Counted from the stretch's first letter, positions 41,175-50,612 are shown. The stretch is 64,000 bases of DNA from an uncultured Collinsella sp. (GCA_900541125.1 UQIK01000010.1:11925-75924), one strand, 5' to 3'. Numbers and translations: made by a program. The notes: generated by a model not told the origin, from the letters alone.

Positions 41175-42119
41175 CTACTCCTCGCGGTCGAACTCTTCGT
41201 CGGCGCCGAGCACGCGACCGCTGTAATTGACGTGGTTGGTCACGGCTTCCATATCGCCGGTCTCGATAAAACGTGCGACCGTGCACTCGTAATCGACCAG
41301 CGCGCGATCAAAGACCTCGGGGAAACTCTCGTTCGAGACCTCGTCGGTAAAGGGATTCTTCCATGTCAGATGGCCCAGATTGCCAGTGCGCTCGGGCAGC
41401 TCCGTCGTCACGCGATGGGCAAGGCCGTCGAGCAGCGAGTAGTCGTGCACCAAGCCCTCAACCAGCGAGATCGCGCGCGTCTTTGCGGAGCCGGCCGGCT
41501 CAATCGCGCGGTAAAGTCGCTGCATATTGGCAACGGCAGCACCGTACTCCCCCGCCGGAATGTCAATGCCGTACACGCGTCCGGCAACATAGCTCATCAA
41601 CACGCCGGCCACGCGATTGATGCGATCGGTGGTGACGATCTCGCCCGCCGGCGGGTAATCGTCGACCGTAGCGCCATCGCGTTTAAGCTGCAGCATCAGT
41701 ACATCCAGGTCGCTCTCGATCACGGCATGGACCTGACTGCTCGAATCCTCAAGCTCGGGATCGGACTCCACGATGCCAAACTGCTGCTCATAGACAAAGG
41801 GATGGGCGTTGCGGTCGAGCACGTAATGAGACAGCAGGCCCAGTGCAAAGGCGCGACCCAAGCTGGCGTCGCGCGGCAGCAGATGCGACACGCCGTCGCG
41901 CAGGCACGCGAACTGGCGAGACATGCGCGACCGATGCATGACCTGCGCCAGCAGCGTGCAGTCGGAAACGCGCGGTGTCAGAATGTGAAAGAAAAACGGG
42001 TCGGGGCCTTGGTTGCCCAAGATAAAGGCAATGCGCTCTTCATCGGACGTGATGACGCCCTGCGGAAGACGGTCGATGCTTTCCTCGCCAAACAGATGAT
42101 GGGTGATAAGCGCGGGCAT
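41175..42119 (-). CDS. Zinc-dependent phospholipase C-like protein
   Basis: This 314-residue protein has the Zn_dep_PLPC pattern of spaced histidines and aspartates: MPALITHHLFGEES, GNQGPDPFFFH, LGLLSHYVLDRNAHPFVY, HAVIESDLDVL. These would ligate a three-zinc centre as in bacterial phospholipase C. No signal peptide is seen, so it probably acts inside the cell and its substrate is unclear. ATG 42119 has AAAGGA upstream. Confidence 0.85.
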   Translation of the reverse strand: MPALITHHLFGEESIDRLPQGVITSDEERIAFILGNQGPDPFFFHILTPRVSDCTLLAQVMHRSRMSRQFACLRDGVSHLLPRDASLGRAFALGLLSHYVLDRNAHPFVYEQQFGIVESDPELEDSSSQVHAVIESDLDVLMLQLKRDGATVDDYPPAGEIVTTDRINRVAGVLMSYVAGRVYGIDIPAGEYGAAVANMQRLYRAIEPAGSAKTRAISLVEGLVHDYSLLDGLAHRVTTELPERTGNLGHLTWKNPFTDEVSNESFPEVFDRALVDYECTVARFIETGDMEAVTNHVNYSGRVLGADEEFDREE

Positions 42120-42211
42120 AGTGATCCTTTCGATTTCATTCGATGCCACCCATTATGCCCACCGCGCGCCCATGCCAAACCTGCGATGGTAAACGACGGC
42201 ACGCAAGCCTC

Positions 42212-42946
42212 TTACGCAAGCCCCAGGTGCGACTTGACCTCGGCGGCACGACGACGGGACACCGGTACCGTCGAGTTCACGCGGTCGAGCCTGAGCTCCA
42301 TCAACCCCGTGGAGCCAATCTCAACATTGTGCACGTCTTCCAAATTGACCAGGTAGCTGCGATGAACGCGAATAAAGCCCTCGGAGTCCAAGCGACGCTC
42401 GAGCGAAGAGATCGACTCATTGATCAGGTACGTTCCCTCGGCGCAGATGGCGTTGCAAAAATCGGCGCGCGCCTCAAAGTAGCAGACGTCTGCGGCGGGA
42501 ATGAACACCTTTTTGCCCCCGCGGTCCACCGTCAGACGCAAAGGCTGGCGCGGAGCATGGATAACACGACGGGCACCCAAGGCTGCCTCGATCTTGTCGA
42601 GTGCCTTTGACAGGCGTGCGTCCTCGACCGGCTTGACGACATAGTCGACCGCATCGAGGTTATACGCATCAGCGGCAAATTCGGCAAACGCCGTCACAAA
42701 CACAACCACCGGCGGCGTCTTTAGGTTCTGCAGCGTCTCGGCAAGCTCAATTCCCGAGCGACCGGGCATGGTAATGTCTAAAAACAACACGTCGGGCTTG
42801 TTCGACAGAATCGACTCCACGGCTTCGGTGACATTGCCCGCCTCGGCAATCTGACCCACACGCGTATCCTTTTCCAACAGATAGCGTAGCTCAGCCCTAA
42901 TGGGAGGCTCGTCATCAACCACCAAGATGTTCCAGCCTTCGGACAT
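42212..42946 (-). CDS. LytTR-type response regulator (RR2)
   Basis: This 244-residue protein has a receiver domain with Asp11/Asp12 and phospho-acceptor Asp57 (FLDITMPG) and a LytTR domain (about 140-244: CYFEARADFCNAIC, FIRVHRSYLVNL). It is closely similar in layout to RR1, about 6 kb away, so the two systems may be old duplicates. GAGGGGAAG precedes the ATG. It lies 38 bases after HK2, with which it should pair. Confidence 0.92.
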   Translation of the reverse strand: MSEGWNILVVDDEPPIRAELRYLLEKDTRVGQIAEAGNVTEAVESILSNKPDVLFLDITMPGRSGIELAETLQNLKTPPVVVFVTAFAEFAADAYNLDAVDYVVKPVEDARLSKALDKIEAALGARRVIHAPRQPLRLTVDRGGKKVFIPAADVCYFEARADFCNAICAEGTYLINESISSLERRLDSEGFIRVHRSYLVNLEDVHNVEIGSTGLMELRLDRVNSTVPVSRRRAAEVKSHLGLA

Positions 42947-42984
42947 ATGTGCTTCCCCTCTTTTTCTCTCAATCCAACCGCGTG

Positions 42985-44370
42985 CTACGCCGTCAACGGC
43001 GCCGGCTCATGCGGCTCGCCGTTCAGCTCGACGATGACCTGCGTCCCCACGCCCTCCTGGGACTTCACGCGCATGCCGGAATCTTCTCCGTAAAAGAAAT
43101 GGATGCGCTGAAGCACGTTGAAGAGCGCCAGGCCGCAACCTCGCTTGACGGAGCCGTCGGCGGTAATGCTCTCGGGCTCCTCTCGGCGATGTTGCTCAAA
43201 CAGATGCGCGCAGACCTCTTCGCTCATACCGATGCCGTCATCTTCGACGATGATCTCCAAGCCGTCATCGGTCTCGAAAGCCCTAACATGAATAGAAAGC
43301 GGCTCGGTCTCGCGCTGCGCGTGTTTGATGCAGTTTTCGAGCAACGGCTGCAAGATAAACGGCGGCACCAGGCTGTCGCGCACCTCAAAGTCGATATCGA
43401 CCGAGACGCGCAGACGGCCGTCGCCATACCGGGCCTGCATAAGATTGATATAACGAGTGCCCTGTTCCACCTCGTGCTCGAGCGTGGTGAGCGTATCGGA
43501 ATCAGAAAGCGTCTGACGATAGTAATTGGAGAAGTCGATCAGCAGCGATCGCGCCTTGTCGGGCTCGGTTCGAACGAGCGACACGATGGTGCTGATGGTG
43601 TTAAACAGAAAATGAGGATCGACCTGCGATTGCAAGGCGCGCAGCTCCACGCGGGCCGTAAGCTCGTCCTGGCGCTCGAGCTCAAAGCTCGCAAGCTGCG
43701 TGGAAATGAGGTCGGCAAAGCCCGAGGCAAGCGCCGTCTGGCGCATATCGATGCTGCTCAGACGGGGATAATACAGCTCGAGCGTGCCCACGCAATGCCC
43801 GCGCACGGTAAGCGGTGCGACAATACCGGCGCGCAGGCGCGGAAAGTAGCCACCTGTCTCGGTCGAGGCATCGCGCGAGAACACGCTTTGCTCACCGCTG
43901 TTGATCACGTTGAGCGTAGTCCGCAGCACCACCGGGGTGCCCGCGGGGCATTTTGCCGAGTCCTCGCCCCAGCTTGCCAACACCTGCTTGCCGTCGGTAA
44001 AGCAGATGGCAGAGGCGATAGTTTCGGACAGGATGATCTTAGAGGCGCCCAGGGCAGCTTCGGGCGTAAGGCCGCGCGACGTGTAGGCGAATATTTTTGA
44101 AGCGATGGCGAGCGTGCGGTCGGTTGCGCTCGATGTAAGGTCGTCGGGAACGACAAAGACGTACGAGAAGAAGAAGCACAGCATGACCAAGCCGGCAATG
44201 ACGACAACGGCCGGAACGGGATTGGGATTTTCGGTTAGATCCCAGATGAGCAGCAGGATAAGCAGCGGAACGACAATACCGAGCAAAATGGCTTGAACCA
44301 CATGCTGAGCGGTACGAAAGACCTTGGTAGAGTTGTAACTCTTGCCCAGAATCAGCCTATTGAGATCCAC
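42985..44370 (-). CDS. LytS-type sensor histidine kinase (HK2)
   Basis: This 461-residue kinase has two membrane helices (about 25-43, 53-75), a GAF-like sensor domain, a His_kinase domain with His253 in LQSQVDPHFLFNTIS, and an HATPase domain (ENCIKHA, EDDGIGM, GCGLALFNV). The start is placed at GTG 44370, with AAGGAG six bases upstream; an ATG two codons earlier abuts the ribosome site and is possible. It forms a unit with RR2. Confidence 0.9.
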   Translation of the reverse strand: MDLNRLILGKSYNSTKVFRTAQHVVQAILLGIVVPLLILLLIWDLTENPNPVPAVVVIAGLVMLCFFFSYVFVVPDDLTSSATDRTLAIASKIFAYTSRGLTPEAALGASKIILSETIASAICFTDGKQVLASWGEDSAKCPAGTPVVLRTTLNVINSGEQSVFSRDASTETGGYFPRLRAGIVAPLTVRGHCVGTLELYYPRLSSIDMRQTALASGFADLISTQLASFELERQDELTARVELRALQSQVDPHFLFNTISTIVSLVRTEPDKARSLLIDFSNYYRQTLSDSDTLTTLEHEVEQGTRYINLMQARYGDGRLRVSVDIDFEVRDSLVPPFILQPLLENCIKHAQRETEPLSIHVRAFETDDGLEIIVEDDGIGMSEEVCAHLFEQHRREEPESITADGSVKRGCGLALFNVLQRIHFFYGEDSGMRVKSQEGVGTQVIVELNGEPHEPAPLTA

Positions 44371-44409
44371 CGTCATCTCCTTCTTACCGACGCACCCCAT
44401 AGCAATAAA

Positions 44410-44429
44410 GAGGGCCGCAAGCGACCCTC
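44410..44429 (-). terminator. Terminator after the amidohydrolase gene
   Basis: GAGGGTCGC-TT-GCGGCCCTC on the minus strand is followed by TTTATT. It separates the permease-amidohydrolase unit from HK2. Confidence 0.75.
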
Positions 44430-44488
44430 TCCATTGCATTATGCAATCAAATACTGTGTTTTACATCAAGCCATCGATGAACGGTAGC

Positions 44489-45766
44489 TTAGGCGCTGTA
44501 CTTGTTTGCCTCGCCGAAGGTGCCGCCCTCGACAATCCAGCCGTCCTTCATGATGACGTCCATGTTGTCGGTGTTGAGCACGTGGATGTCGGCGGCGACG
44601 TCACCGTTGACGACCAGCAGGTCGGCGCACTTGCCGGCCTCGATGGAACCGGTCTCGTCCTCGATGTGGCACATCTTGGCACCGTTGAGGGTGGCACAGG
44701 TGATGGTCTCGACCGGGGTGAAGCCGATCTTGTCGACGAACTCGTACATCTCCTCGATGGAGCAGGTGCCGTACGGGGTGACGAAGGAGAAGGAGTCGGA
44801 GCCGATCGTCATGACGACGCCGCGCTTCTTGGCCTCGCGCAGGCAGTCGTAGTTGCGCTGCAGCTCCTTCTCGACCAGGGTGCCCTCGTACTTGTCGTGC
44901 AGCTCGGGGACGTAGACGGGCGGATAGGTGGCGTACCAGGTGGGCAGGAAGGCGATCGTCGGGGTGAAGAAGGTGCCCTGCTCGGCCATGAGGTCCATGG
45001 TACGCTCATCGATATCGAAGCCGTGAATCAGCTGCTCGCAGCCAAAGCGAACGGAATCGTAGGCAGCGGCGTGGTTGTTGTAGCAGTGGCTCCACACGGG
45101 GATGCCGACCATCTTGGCCTCTTCGACCACGGCCTGGATCTCCTCGGAGCAGTAGTGCTGGTCGCGGCCGGAGTCCCAGCGCCAGATGCCGCCACCGGTA
45201 GCCCAGATCTTGATGGCATCGGGGTTCTCGCGCAGGCGGCGACGGACGGCCTTGCGCAGATCCCAAGGACCGTCGACCTGATCGCCCCAGGGGTGCGATT
45301 CCTTGTTGAGCTCCTGGCTGCAGTGGTGGGAGTCGCCGTGGCCGGCAACGCGGCAGAAGCCGAGGCCGGTGGCCAGAACGCGCGGGCCCTTGAAGACGCC
45401 CTTGTCGATGCAGTCACGGATCTGGATACCAAAGCGGCCGATCTCGCAGACGGTGGTGAGGCCGTGGGTGAGGCAGTCGTAGGCCTGCTTCACGGCGACG
45501 GCCTGCTTCTCGAGGAGCGGCTGCATGACCCAATCGGTATCATCGTCGGTCAGGTTGCCCGAGAAGTGCAGGTGGGTGTCGATCAGGCCGGGAAGGACGG
45601 TCTTGCCGGCGGCGTCGATGACCTCAACGCCCTCGGGAAGGTCCTGCATGGCGCCGGCGTACTCGATCTTGCCGTTGTCGTCGACGAGAACGAGGGAGTT
45701 CTCGACCGGCTCGGCACCGGTACCGTCGATGAGCTTGCCGCCAACGATTGCATACTTAGTGGACAT
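44489..45766 (-). CDS. Metal-dependent amidohydrolase (prolidase/imidazolonepropionase-like)
   Basis: This 425-residue TIM-barrel hydrolase has the first metal motif HLH at 65-67 (PGLIDTHLHFSG), a likely carboxylated Lys186 (AIKIWATGGG), later His residues (WSHCYNNHAAA, LIHGFDIDE) and the final Asp in TIGSDSFSF. It resembles the Xaa-Pro dipeptidase/carboxypeptidase Sgx9260 group, which hydrolyses N-acyl or dipeptide substrates. It is encoded after an amino-acid permease, so it probably hydrolyses an imported peptide or amino-acid derivative. AAGGAGGAA precedes the ATG. Confidence 0.85.
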   Translation of the reverse strand: MSTKYAIVGGKLIDGTGAEPVENSLVLVDDNGKIEYAGAMQDLPEGVEVIDAAGKTVLPGLIDTHLHFSGNLTDDDTDWVMQPLLEKQAVAVKQAYDCLTHGLTTVCEIGRFGIQIRDCIDKGVFKGPRVLATGLGFCRVAGHGDSHHCSQELNKESHPWGDQVDGPWDLRKAVRRRLRENPDAIKIWATGGGIWRWDSGRDQHYCSEEIQAVVEEAKMVGIPVWSHCYNNHAAAYDSVRFGCEQLIHGFDIDERTMDLMAEQGTFFTPTIAFLPTWYATYPPVYVPELHDKYEGTLVEKELQRNYDCLREAKKRGVVMTIGSDSFSFVTPYGTCSIEEMYEFVDKIGFTPVETITCATLNGAKMCHIEDETGSIEAGKCADLLVVNGDVAADIHVLNTDNMDVIMKDGWIVEGGTFGEANKYSA

Positions 45767-45795
45767 GGTTCCTCCTTATGGATCCATATATGTGG

Positions 45796-45880
45796 GCGAG
45801 GCCGTGTTGGGTCGCGGCCTCACAAAGCTACCCAAGTGATGCCGGGTTCGGTGCGCGGAAGAGAGGGTCCCGCGCACCTG
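45796..45880. repeat. Two hairpins between permease and amidohydrolase genes
   Basis: GAGGCCG/CGGCCTC (about 45798-45813) and GGTGCGCGG/CCGCGCACC (about 45851-45879). No T-run follows either, so partial read-through within the operon is likely. Confidence 0.6.
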
Positions 45881-45898
45881 GTCCGCCCCGGCTCGGCG

Positions 45899-47350
45899 TT
45901 ACTTTTTGCGGGAATTGGTGAAAGCCATGAGGGCCAGGCCAATAGCCAACCAGCCGATCACGATGCTCCACTCCACCATGTTGAGGGAGGCGGGAGAGAA
46001 CGGGATCACGAGCAGGCCGATGATGATGGCACAGGCAGCGATAGCGAGGCCGATGCCAAACTTGCCGCCGGGCACCTCGTAGGGACGAGGCAGGTCGGGC
46101 TCGGTGAAGCGCATGCGCAGACAGGCGAGGGCGACCATGCCGCAGGAGAAGATGAAGGCGAGAGCCGACACGTTGGTCAGAGGGATGAGCATGTTCTTGC
46201 CCAGGAACGGACCGACGACGGTGATGACGCCCAGAACGACGCAGGCAAGCTTGGGAGCGCCGGACTTGGGGTCGACCTCGGCGAACTGCTCGGGCAGCTG
46301 GCCCTTGCGGCCCATGGCGAGCATGATGCGGCTCGTGGCGCCGTAGAAGGAGTTCATCGGGCCCATGGGTCCAAGCGTGGCGATGACGAGCATGGCCAGG
46401 TACAGGAGCATGTTGATGCCCTTGAGGCAGGCAAGCGCGGGAACCGGGCTCTTAACAAACTCATGCCAGTCGAGGATGGTGCCGAACGAGTAGATGCAGA
46501 CCATGTAGAAGCCGCCGGCGGCCAGCAGGGCCAGGGAGATGATCTTGCCGAACTTGTTCCAGTTGAGGCCCTCGGCTGCTTCCTCAGCCTGCTGAGGAAT
46601 GGTGTCGAAACCGGCGTAGAAGAACGGAGTCAGAACCAGGACCGACACGATACCGGCGAACAGGCTGGTGCCCTCGGTGGCGGCCTTACCGCCGCCAGCG
46701 CCGGCGACCTGGGAGAACACAGGCATGGCGTTGTTCGGCGAACCGGTGAACAGCGAGACGCCCATGGCGAGCAGCATGCCGCAGAGCAGGGCCTTGGTCA
46801 GGAAGGCTTGGAGCTTGGCGGCCGAGCTGGCACCGCGGAAATTGAGGAAGATGACGTAGGCTGCAAAGCCGAGCGCGATCAGCGTCGGGAACAGGTAAAC
46901 GTCAGCGCCCAGGATGGTGTAGAGCTTGACGGCGCGCAGCCACTCAAGGCCGGGCAGGCTGCCGAACATCTCGGACACGAGGGTCGAGATGGCGATGGCC
47001 TCCCACGGGCACAGGATGCCGTTGCCCAGGGCCAAAAGCCATCCGGTGATATAGCTCAGCGTACGGCCAAAGCTACGATCGACATACTCGACGATGCCGC
47101 CCGAGATGGGGATGGCAGCCGTGAGCTCACCGAAAACAGCTCCGACGGGCACGAGGAAGATTGCACCCAAGAGGAATGCGATCATAGCGGGAACGGGACC
47201 ACCGCCCACGACCATCCAGTCGCCGACCTGCAGAACCCAACCGGTGCCGATGATGGCACCGAAACCGATGGTGAAGAAGTTCCAGAGCGAAAGCGTTTTC
47301 TTCATGCCGCCGTTATCCTCGACTGCAACTTCTGCGTTCTTGTCCGCCAT
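45899..47350 (-). CDS. APC-superfamily amino-acid permease
   Basis: This 483-residue protein with about twelve membrane helices has the first-helix motif FFTIGFGAIIGTGWV for the substrate carboxylate and amine, and the conserved PFFYAGFDTIPQQAEEA in helix 6. It would import amino acids or amines, or exchange them. ATG 47350 has GGAGGGG upstream; an upstream in-frame start is less likely. It forms a unit with the amidohydrolase downstream. Confidence 0.92.
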   Translation of the reverse strand: MADKNAEVAVEDNGGMKKTLSLWNFFTIGFGAIIGTGWVLQVGDWMVVGGGPVPAMIAFLLGAIFLVPVGAVFGELTAAIPISGGIVEYVDRSFGRTLSYITGWLLALGNGILCPWEAIAISTLVSEMFGSLPGLEWLRAVKLYTILGADVYLFPTLIALGFAAYVIFLNFRGASSAAKLQAFLTKALLCGMLLAMGVSLFTGSPNNAMPVFSQVAGAGGGKAATEGTSLFAGIVSVLVLTPFFYAGFDTIPQQAEEAAEGLNWNKFGKIISLALLAAGGFYMVCIYSFGTILDWHEFVKSPVPALACLKGINMLLYLAMLVIATLGPMGPMNSFYGATSRIMLAMGRKGQLPEQFAEVDPKSGAPKLACVVLGVITVVGPFLGKNMLIPLTNVSALAFIFSCGMVALACLRMRFTEPDLPRPYEVPGGKFGIGLAIAACAIIIGLLVIPFSPASLNMVEWSIVIGWLAIGLALMAFTNSRKK

Positions 47351-47705
47351 TGTTCCCCTCCTTTCCTTTTTGACGCCCCTTGACGTCACCCCTTGCGCGG
47401 TCTGTTTTGCCGCGCGCTTTTATTTCGTGGCTTTAAGATACGGCCTTGGCGCAGCAGCTCCGCTTGTAGCTCGACCGAAGGCAGAACTGCAAAACGAGCG
47501 GCGCCGTTTTTGGGACGAACGGCGGGAGACGTCATTCGTCTTGGACGCTTTCATCTTGTCTGCTTTTGAATACCTGTTGCCGTGACACTTGGCGCGCGGC
47601 GCGGCAACGTTCATACCATTTGTCAGGCTTTTGGCGCACATACCCATGTGTCGTGCATCATTTTATGTAGGATAGACAAGTTACACATGAGGCAAGGTGA
47701 TTCGA
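47351..47705. other. Divergent promoter region, permease and C39-like peptidase
   Basis: No gene, and no long inverted repeat. The stretch must hold promoters for both flanking genes, but no convincing -35/-10 pair was found on either strand. Confidence 0.4.
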
Positions 47706-48707
47706 ATGGCATACGGATACAATGACGGCGACCAACGGCCACAAAGCGTGCGCCTTGCCGGCCGCACCACGCCAACGCCCAGAAGCACCTCCGACAACGA
47801 CAACCCGCAGCGCCCCCAAGAGCAGCTCGGGGCTTCTTCGCGGCAACAAAGCCGTACCGTGCAGCAGTCAGACCGCGTGAGTACGAGCACACGCCAACGC
47901 CAGACCGACACATCGCAGCCACGCCGCTACGATCGGCATAAGACCGACTACTACGTCAAGCGCTCCTTTTCGCGACCTCAACGCGATCGCGGCAATTCCG
48001 CCCCTCACCCCGCGTCGCACACCACAAGCCACGCGCTTCCGGCCCGCCGCCTACGCCTTGCGCTTTGCTCCATCGCCGCCTGCCTCGTCTTTGTGTTTTT
48101 GGGATCCTGTATCTCCCACGGATCAGCTGGTCTTGAGCCCACTGCCGAGGACAAGCTGCTTAAAGCTCCCGTCGCGCCCGGTTACTCATTTGCGTTCTCG
48201 ACCCCACGCTCGCAATGGCAGGCCGGCACCATGCCCCACATCTACCAAATTGACCCCGCATGGTCGGAGCTGCCCTATGCCGGTGGCACTATTCGCGAAA
48301 ACGCTTGCGGTCCCACTTGCCTCACCATGGTCTATATCTTTAAGACCGGCCACACCGATAAGACACCGGTCGATATATGCGCACTGGCCGAAGCCGGCAA
48401 CTACGCCCCCACTGGTGCCACCGAGTGGTCGTTTATGACAGGCGGTGCGTGGCAGCTGGGGCTCAACGGAACACAGCTCTATAACGATCGCGAATCGATT
48501 ACCCAAGCACTTCGCTCGGGTGCGCCCGTCATCGCCGCAGTGCGCCCCGGTACGTTTACCAACGTAGGCCACTACATCGTGCTCTACGGCATCGACGATG
48601 CCAACCAGATTGGCGTCTACGACCCCAACTCGGCCAGCCGCAGCGCCCGCCGCTGGGGCGTCGTAGAGGTCCTCAACGAAGTCGAAGCCATGTGGGCCTA
48701 CTACTAG
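47706..48707 (+). CDS. Membrane-anchored C39-like cysteine peptidase
   Basis: This 333-residue protein has a polar, Gln/Arg/Ser-rich and probably disordered cytoplasmic N-terminus (1-112), one membrane helix (about 116-135, ending GSCISHGS, so a lipobox-like Cys is possible but no signal peptide precedes it), and an outside C39/papain-like domain with Cys201 (NACGPTC), His289 (VGHYIVLYG) and Asp306 (YDPNS). It may cleave a surface protein or peptidoglycan cross-link. ATG 47706 has AAGGTG upstream. Confidence 0.8.
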   Translation: MAYGYNDGDQRPQSVRLAGRTTPTPRSTSDNDNPQRPQEQLGASSRQQSRTVQQSDRVSTSTRQRQTDTSQPRRYDRHKTDYYVKRSFSRPQRDRGNSAPHPASHTTSHALPARRLRLALCSIAACLVFVFLGSCISHGSAGLEPTAEDKLLKAPVAPGYSFAFSTPRSQWQAGTMPHIYQIDPAWSELPYAGGTIRENACGPTCLTMVYIFKTGHTDKTPVDICALAEAGNYAPTGATEWSFMTGGAWQLGLNGTQLYNDRESITQALRSGAPVIAAVRPGTFTNVGHYIVLYGIDDANQIGVYDPNSASRSARRWGVVEVLNEVEAMWAYY

Positions 48708-48739
48708 TCATTGGGCACTCATTGGGGACAGGACACTCA

Positions 48740-48850
48740 TTGGGGACAGACTTAAATGAGTACCTGGGAAACTGTGCCCCGCTTTGGACACTCATTGTGG
48801 GATGCGCTTTCCGCAGTTGATCGGTGCCACGCATTTAAGTCTGTCCCCAA
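48740..48850. repeat. TTGGGGACAGACTTAAATG inverted repeat (palindrome family, third member)
   Basis: Arms 48740-48758 and 48832-48850 are a perfect 19-bp inverted repeat around 73 bases. TTGGGGAC and the AAATGA core relate it to 9690-9733 and 18227-18270. Two further partial ACTCATTGGG units precede it (48717-48740). Confidence 0.8.
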
Positions 48851-48862
48851 TGACCAGCCCTA

Positions 48863-48899
48863 GACTGCCGGCAGGAAAGGAACGTCCCTAAGTGCCGGG
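48863..48899. repeat. CTGCCGGCAGRAAAGGAACG repeat, copy 1
   Basis: ACTGCCGGCAG, AAAGGAACGTCCCTAA and GTGCCGG match the element at 54576-54613. The ends are inverted (TGCCGGC/GCCGGCA-like). Confidence 0.7.
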
Positions 48900-48906
48900 T
48901 TGAAAC

Positions 48907-48938
48907 AAAAGCCCCGCAGTCGGAGCGGACTGCGGGGC
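48907..48938 (-). terminator. Terminator after carbamate kinase
   Basis: GCCCCGCAGTC and GACTGCGGGGC pair around six bases, with TTTTG on the minus strand. Confidence 0.9.
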
Positions 48939-49004
48939 TCATGAAGAGAGGCTAGTTTGTGGGCGCTTTACCTGGCGCCCACGAGAGAGGCAACAGAGTA
49001 GAGA

Positions 49005-49967
49005 CTACTCGTGAATGCGGGTACCGGAGAGGCCAGCCATGGTCTCGGCGGCCTTGTCCAGAGCGCCGATGATGCAGGTGCGGCCCTTGCGGGAACGGGC
49101 GAACTTGATGGCAGCGCGAACCTTGGGCTCCATGGAACCCTTGCCGAACTGACCCTCGTCTGCCAGGCGCTCGGCCTCGTCGGCGGTGAGGTCCTCGAGC
49201 TCCTCCTGGTTGGGCTTGCCAAAGTTGATGGCAACATGCTCAACGGCGGTCAGCAGGAACAGAACGTCAGCATCGCAGTCCTCGGCCAGCAGCTCGCCGC
49301 CCAGGTCCTTGTCGATGACGGCGGGAACGCCCTTGTAGCAGCCCTTGTTCTCGTAGTCGCGGACGACGGGAATGCCGCCGCCACCGCAGGCGATGACGAT
49401 GAACTCGTTGTCGAGCAGGTTGAGGATGGAGTCAGCCTCGACGATCTTCTTGGGATCGGGGGAAGCGACGACGCGACGCCAGCCGCGGCCGGAATCCTCG
49501 ACGAAGACCTTGGAGGGATCCTCGGCCATGAACTCCTTGGCCTGCTCCTCGGTGTAGAAGGGGCCGATCGGCTTGGTCGGGTTCTTGAACGCGGGATCAT
49601 CCGGGTCGCACTCGATCTGGGTGACGACGGTGGCGGCGTGCCAACGCTTATAGCGCTTGTGCATCTCGCGGCCGATGCCCTGCTGCAGGTGATAACCAAT
49701 GTAGCCCTGGGACATGGCGCCGCACTCGGGCAGCGGCATCTCGGGGGTACCGATGGCATCGTGGGCAGCGGCGAAGGCGTTCTGGATCATGCCGACCTGC
49801 GGGCCGTTGCCGTGGGTGATGATGATCTCGTTGCCCTGCTCGATGAGGCCGAGGAGGGCATGGGCGGTGTTGCTCACGGCCTCGATCTGCTCGACGGGGT
49901 TGTTGCCGAGGGCGTTGCCGCCAAGGGCGACGACAATACGATCGGGCTTGCCAAGAGGCTTAGACAT
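49005..49967 (-). CDS. arcC: Carbamate kinase
   Basis: This 320-residue kinase makes ATP from carbamoyl phosphate and ADP, the last step of arginine deiminase or agmatine/allantoin fermentation. It shows VVALGGNALG at the start, ITHGNGPQVG, and VIACGGGGIPV with VIDKDLGGELLA. ATG 49967 has AAAGGA upstream. No arcA or arcB is adjacent, so the carbamoyl phosphate source lies elsewhere. It is transcribed alone, with an AT-rich promoter region upstream. Confidence 0.95.
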   Translation of the reverse strand: MSKPLGKPDRIVVALGGNALGNNPVEQIEAVSNTAHALLGLIEQGNEIIITHGNGPQVGMIQNAFAAAHDAIGTPEMPLPECGAMSQGYIGYHLQQGIGREMHKRYKRWHAATVVTQIECDPDDPAFKNPTKPIGPFYTEEQAKEFMAEDPSKVFVEDSGRGWRRVVASPDPKKIVEADSILNLLDNEFIVIACGGGGIPVVRDYENKGCYKGVPAVIDKDLGGELLAEDCDADVLFLLTAVEHVAINFGKPNQEELEDLTADEAERLADEGQFGKGSMEPKVRAAIKFARSRKGRTCIIGALDKAAETMAGLSGTRIHE

Positions 49968-50487
49968 TGCTGGAATCCTTTCTGTAAAAGGCCTACAACC
50001 CATTAATAACCCGCGTCCGTGCGATACGCGAGTTTATTAAGGTTTATATTCTCTTTATCGCTCATTTTATTCATTTTGAAAATAGCGGAACGGTGAACGG
50101 TCGTTTTTGTCCGCTCAGCGTACAGAACTCCAGCTCAGACATATCTACGTAATTTACGTGCGACTTTATTTAAATGAAGCGAGGATTATGTCGGATTATG
50201 CAAACTACATCTCTGCTAAACACAAAACGGACAGCGCAATATCTTACTCGCGCTATACGAGATTCTATGCACTTATAAGTCGAGTATGCACCCCTGCAAA
50301 AACAAGGGGCTTTTCATCCAGCATAAGGAATAAAGAAGGGCTCCGAAAAGGCGGCAACAGCCAAGTCCCCCATCCATCCCCAAAGTGGCGCGAGGTTTCG
50401 CGGCAAAGCCACGAAACAGCGAAGGGGACGGAATACCCGACCAACCACATCCGTCATCCGCCCACACAATCCGAGGACGTAGCCGTA
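49968..50487. other. Gene-poor AT-richer stretch between arcC and nifJ
   Basis: On the + strand an open frame at 50188-50505 has AGCGAGGATT before ATG but no recognisable protein features. CCCCT/AGGGG followed by TTTTC (about 50291-50313) looks like a terminator inside it. ACGTAA-T-TTACGT (50147-50159) is a perfect palindrome. A short RNA from this region is possible but unproven. Confidence 0.3.
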
Positions 50488-50612
50488 GCAGGATCTGAGG
50501 GCTAACCTTCGCGGACACTCCGCAGGACGAAAGAACCCCCGCCGCACGTAATGCGCAGCGGGGGTTCTTTCATGTCCGAGGACGTCCGCGAAGGTTAGCC
50601 CTCAGATCCTGC
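50488..50612. terminator. Double hairpin with 29-bp perfect outer stem after nifJ
   Basis: Arms 50488-50516 and 50584-50612 are a perfect 29-bp inverted repeat. A second hairpin inside, GAAAGAACCCCCGC with GCGGGGGTTCTTTC, is nearly perfect. The element starts 11 bases beyond the nifJ stop and probably ends that transcript. The length of the outer stem is far beyond what a terminator needs. Confidence 0.85.

Noticed and set aside
44342..47383. Open frame of about 1000 codons on the + strand opposite the amidohydrolase and permease
   Set aside because: Low-complexity composition typical of antisense frames in high-GC genes; no ribosome site and no domain.
50147..50159. ACGTAA-T-TTACGT as a fourth GntR2 site
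   Set aside because: About one such match is expected by chance in the window, and no related gene lies next to it.
50188..50505. Possible small protein gene on the + strand
   Set aside because: A GAGG-like ribosome site exists, but the composition is not protein-like in its second half, and the end runs into the nifJ hairpin. Kept only as a note.
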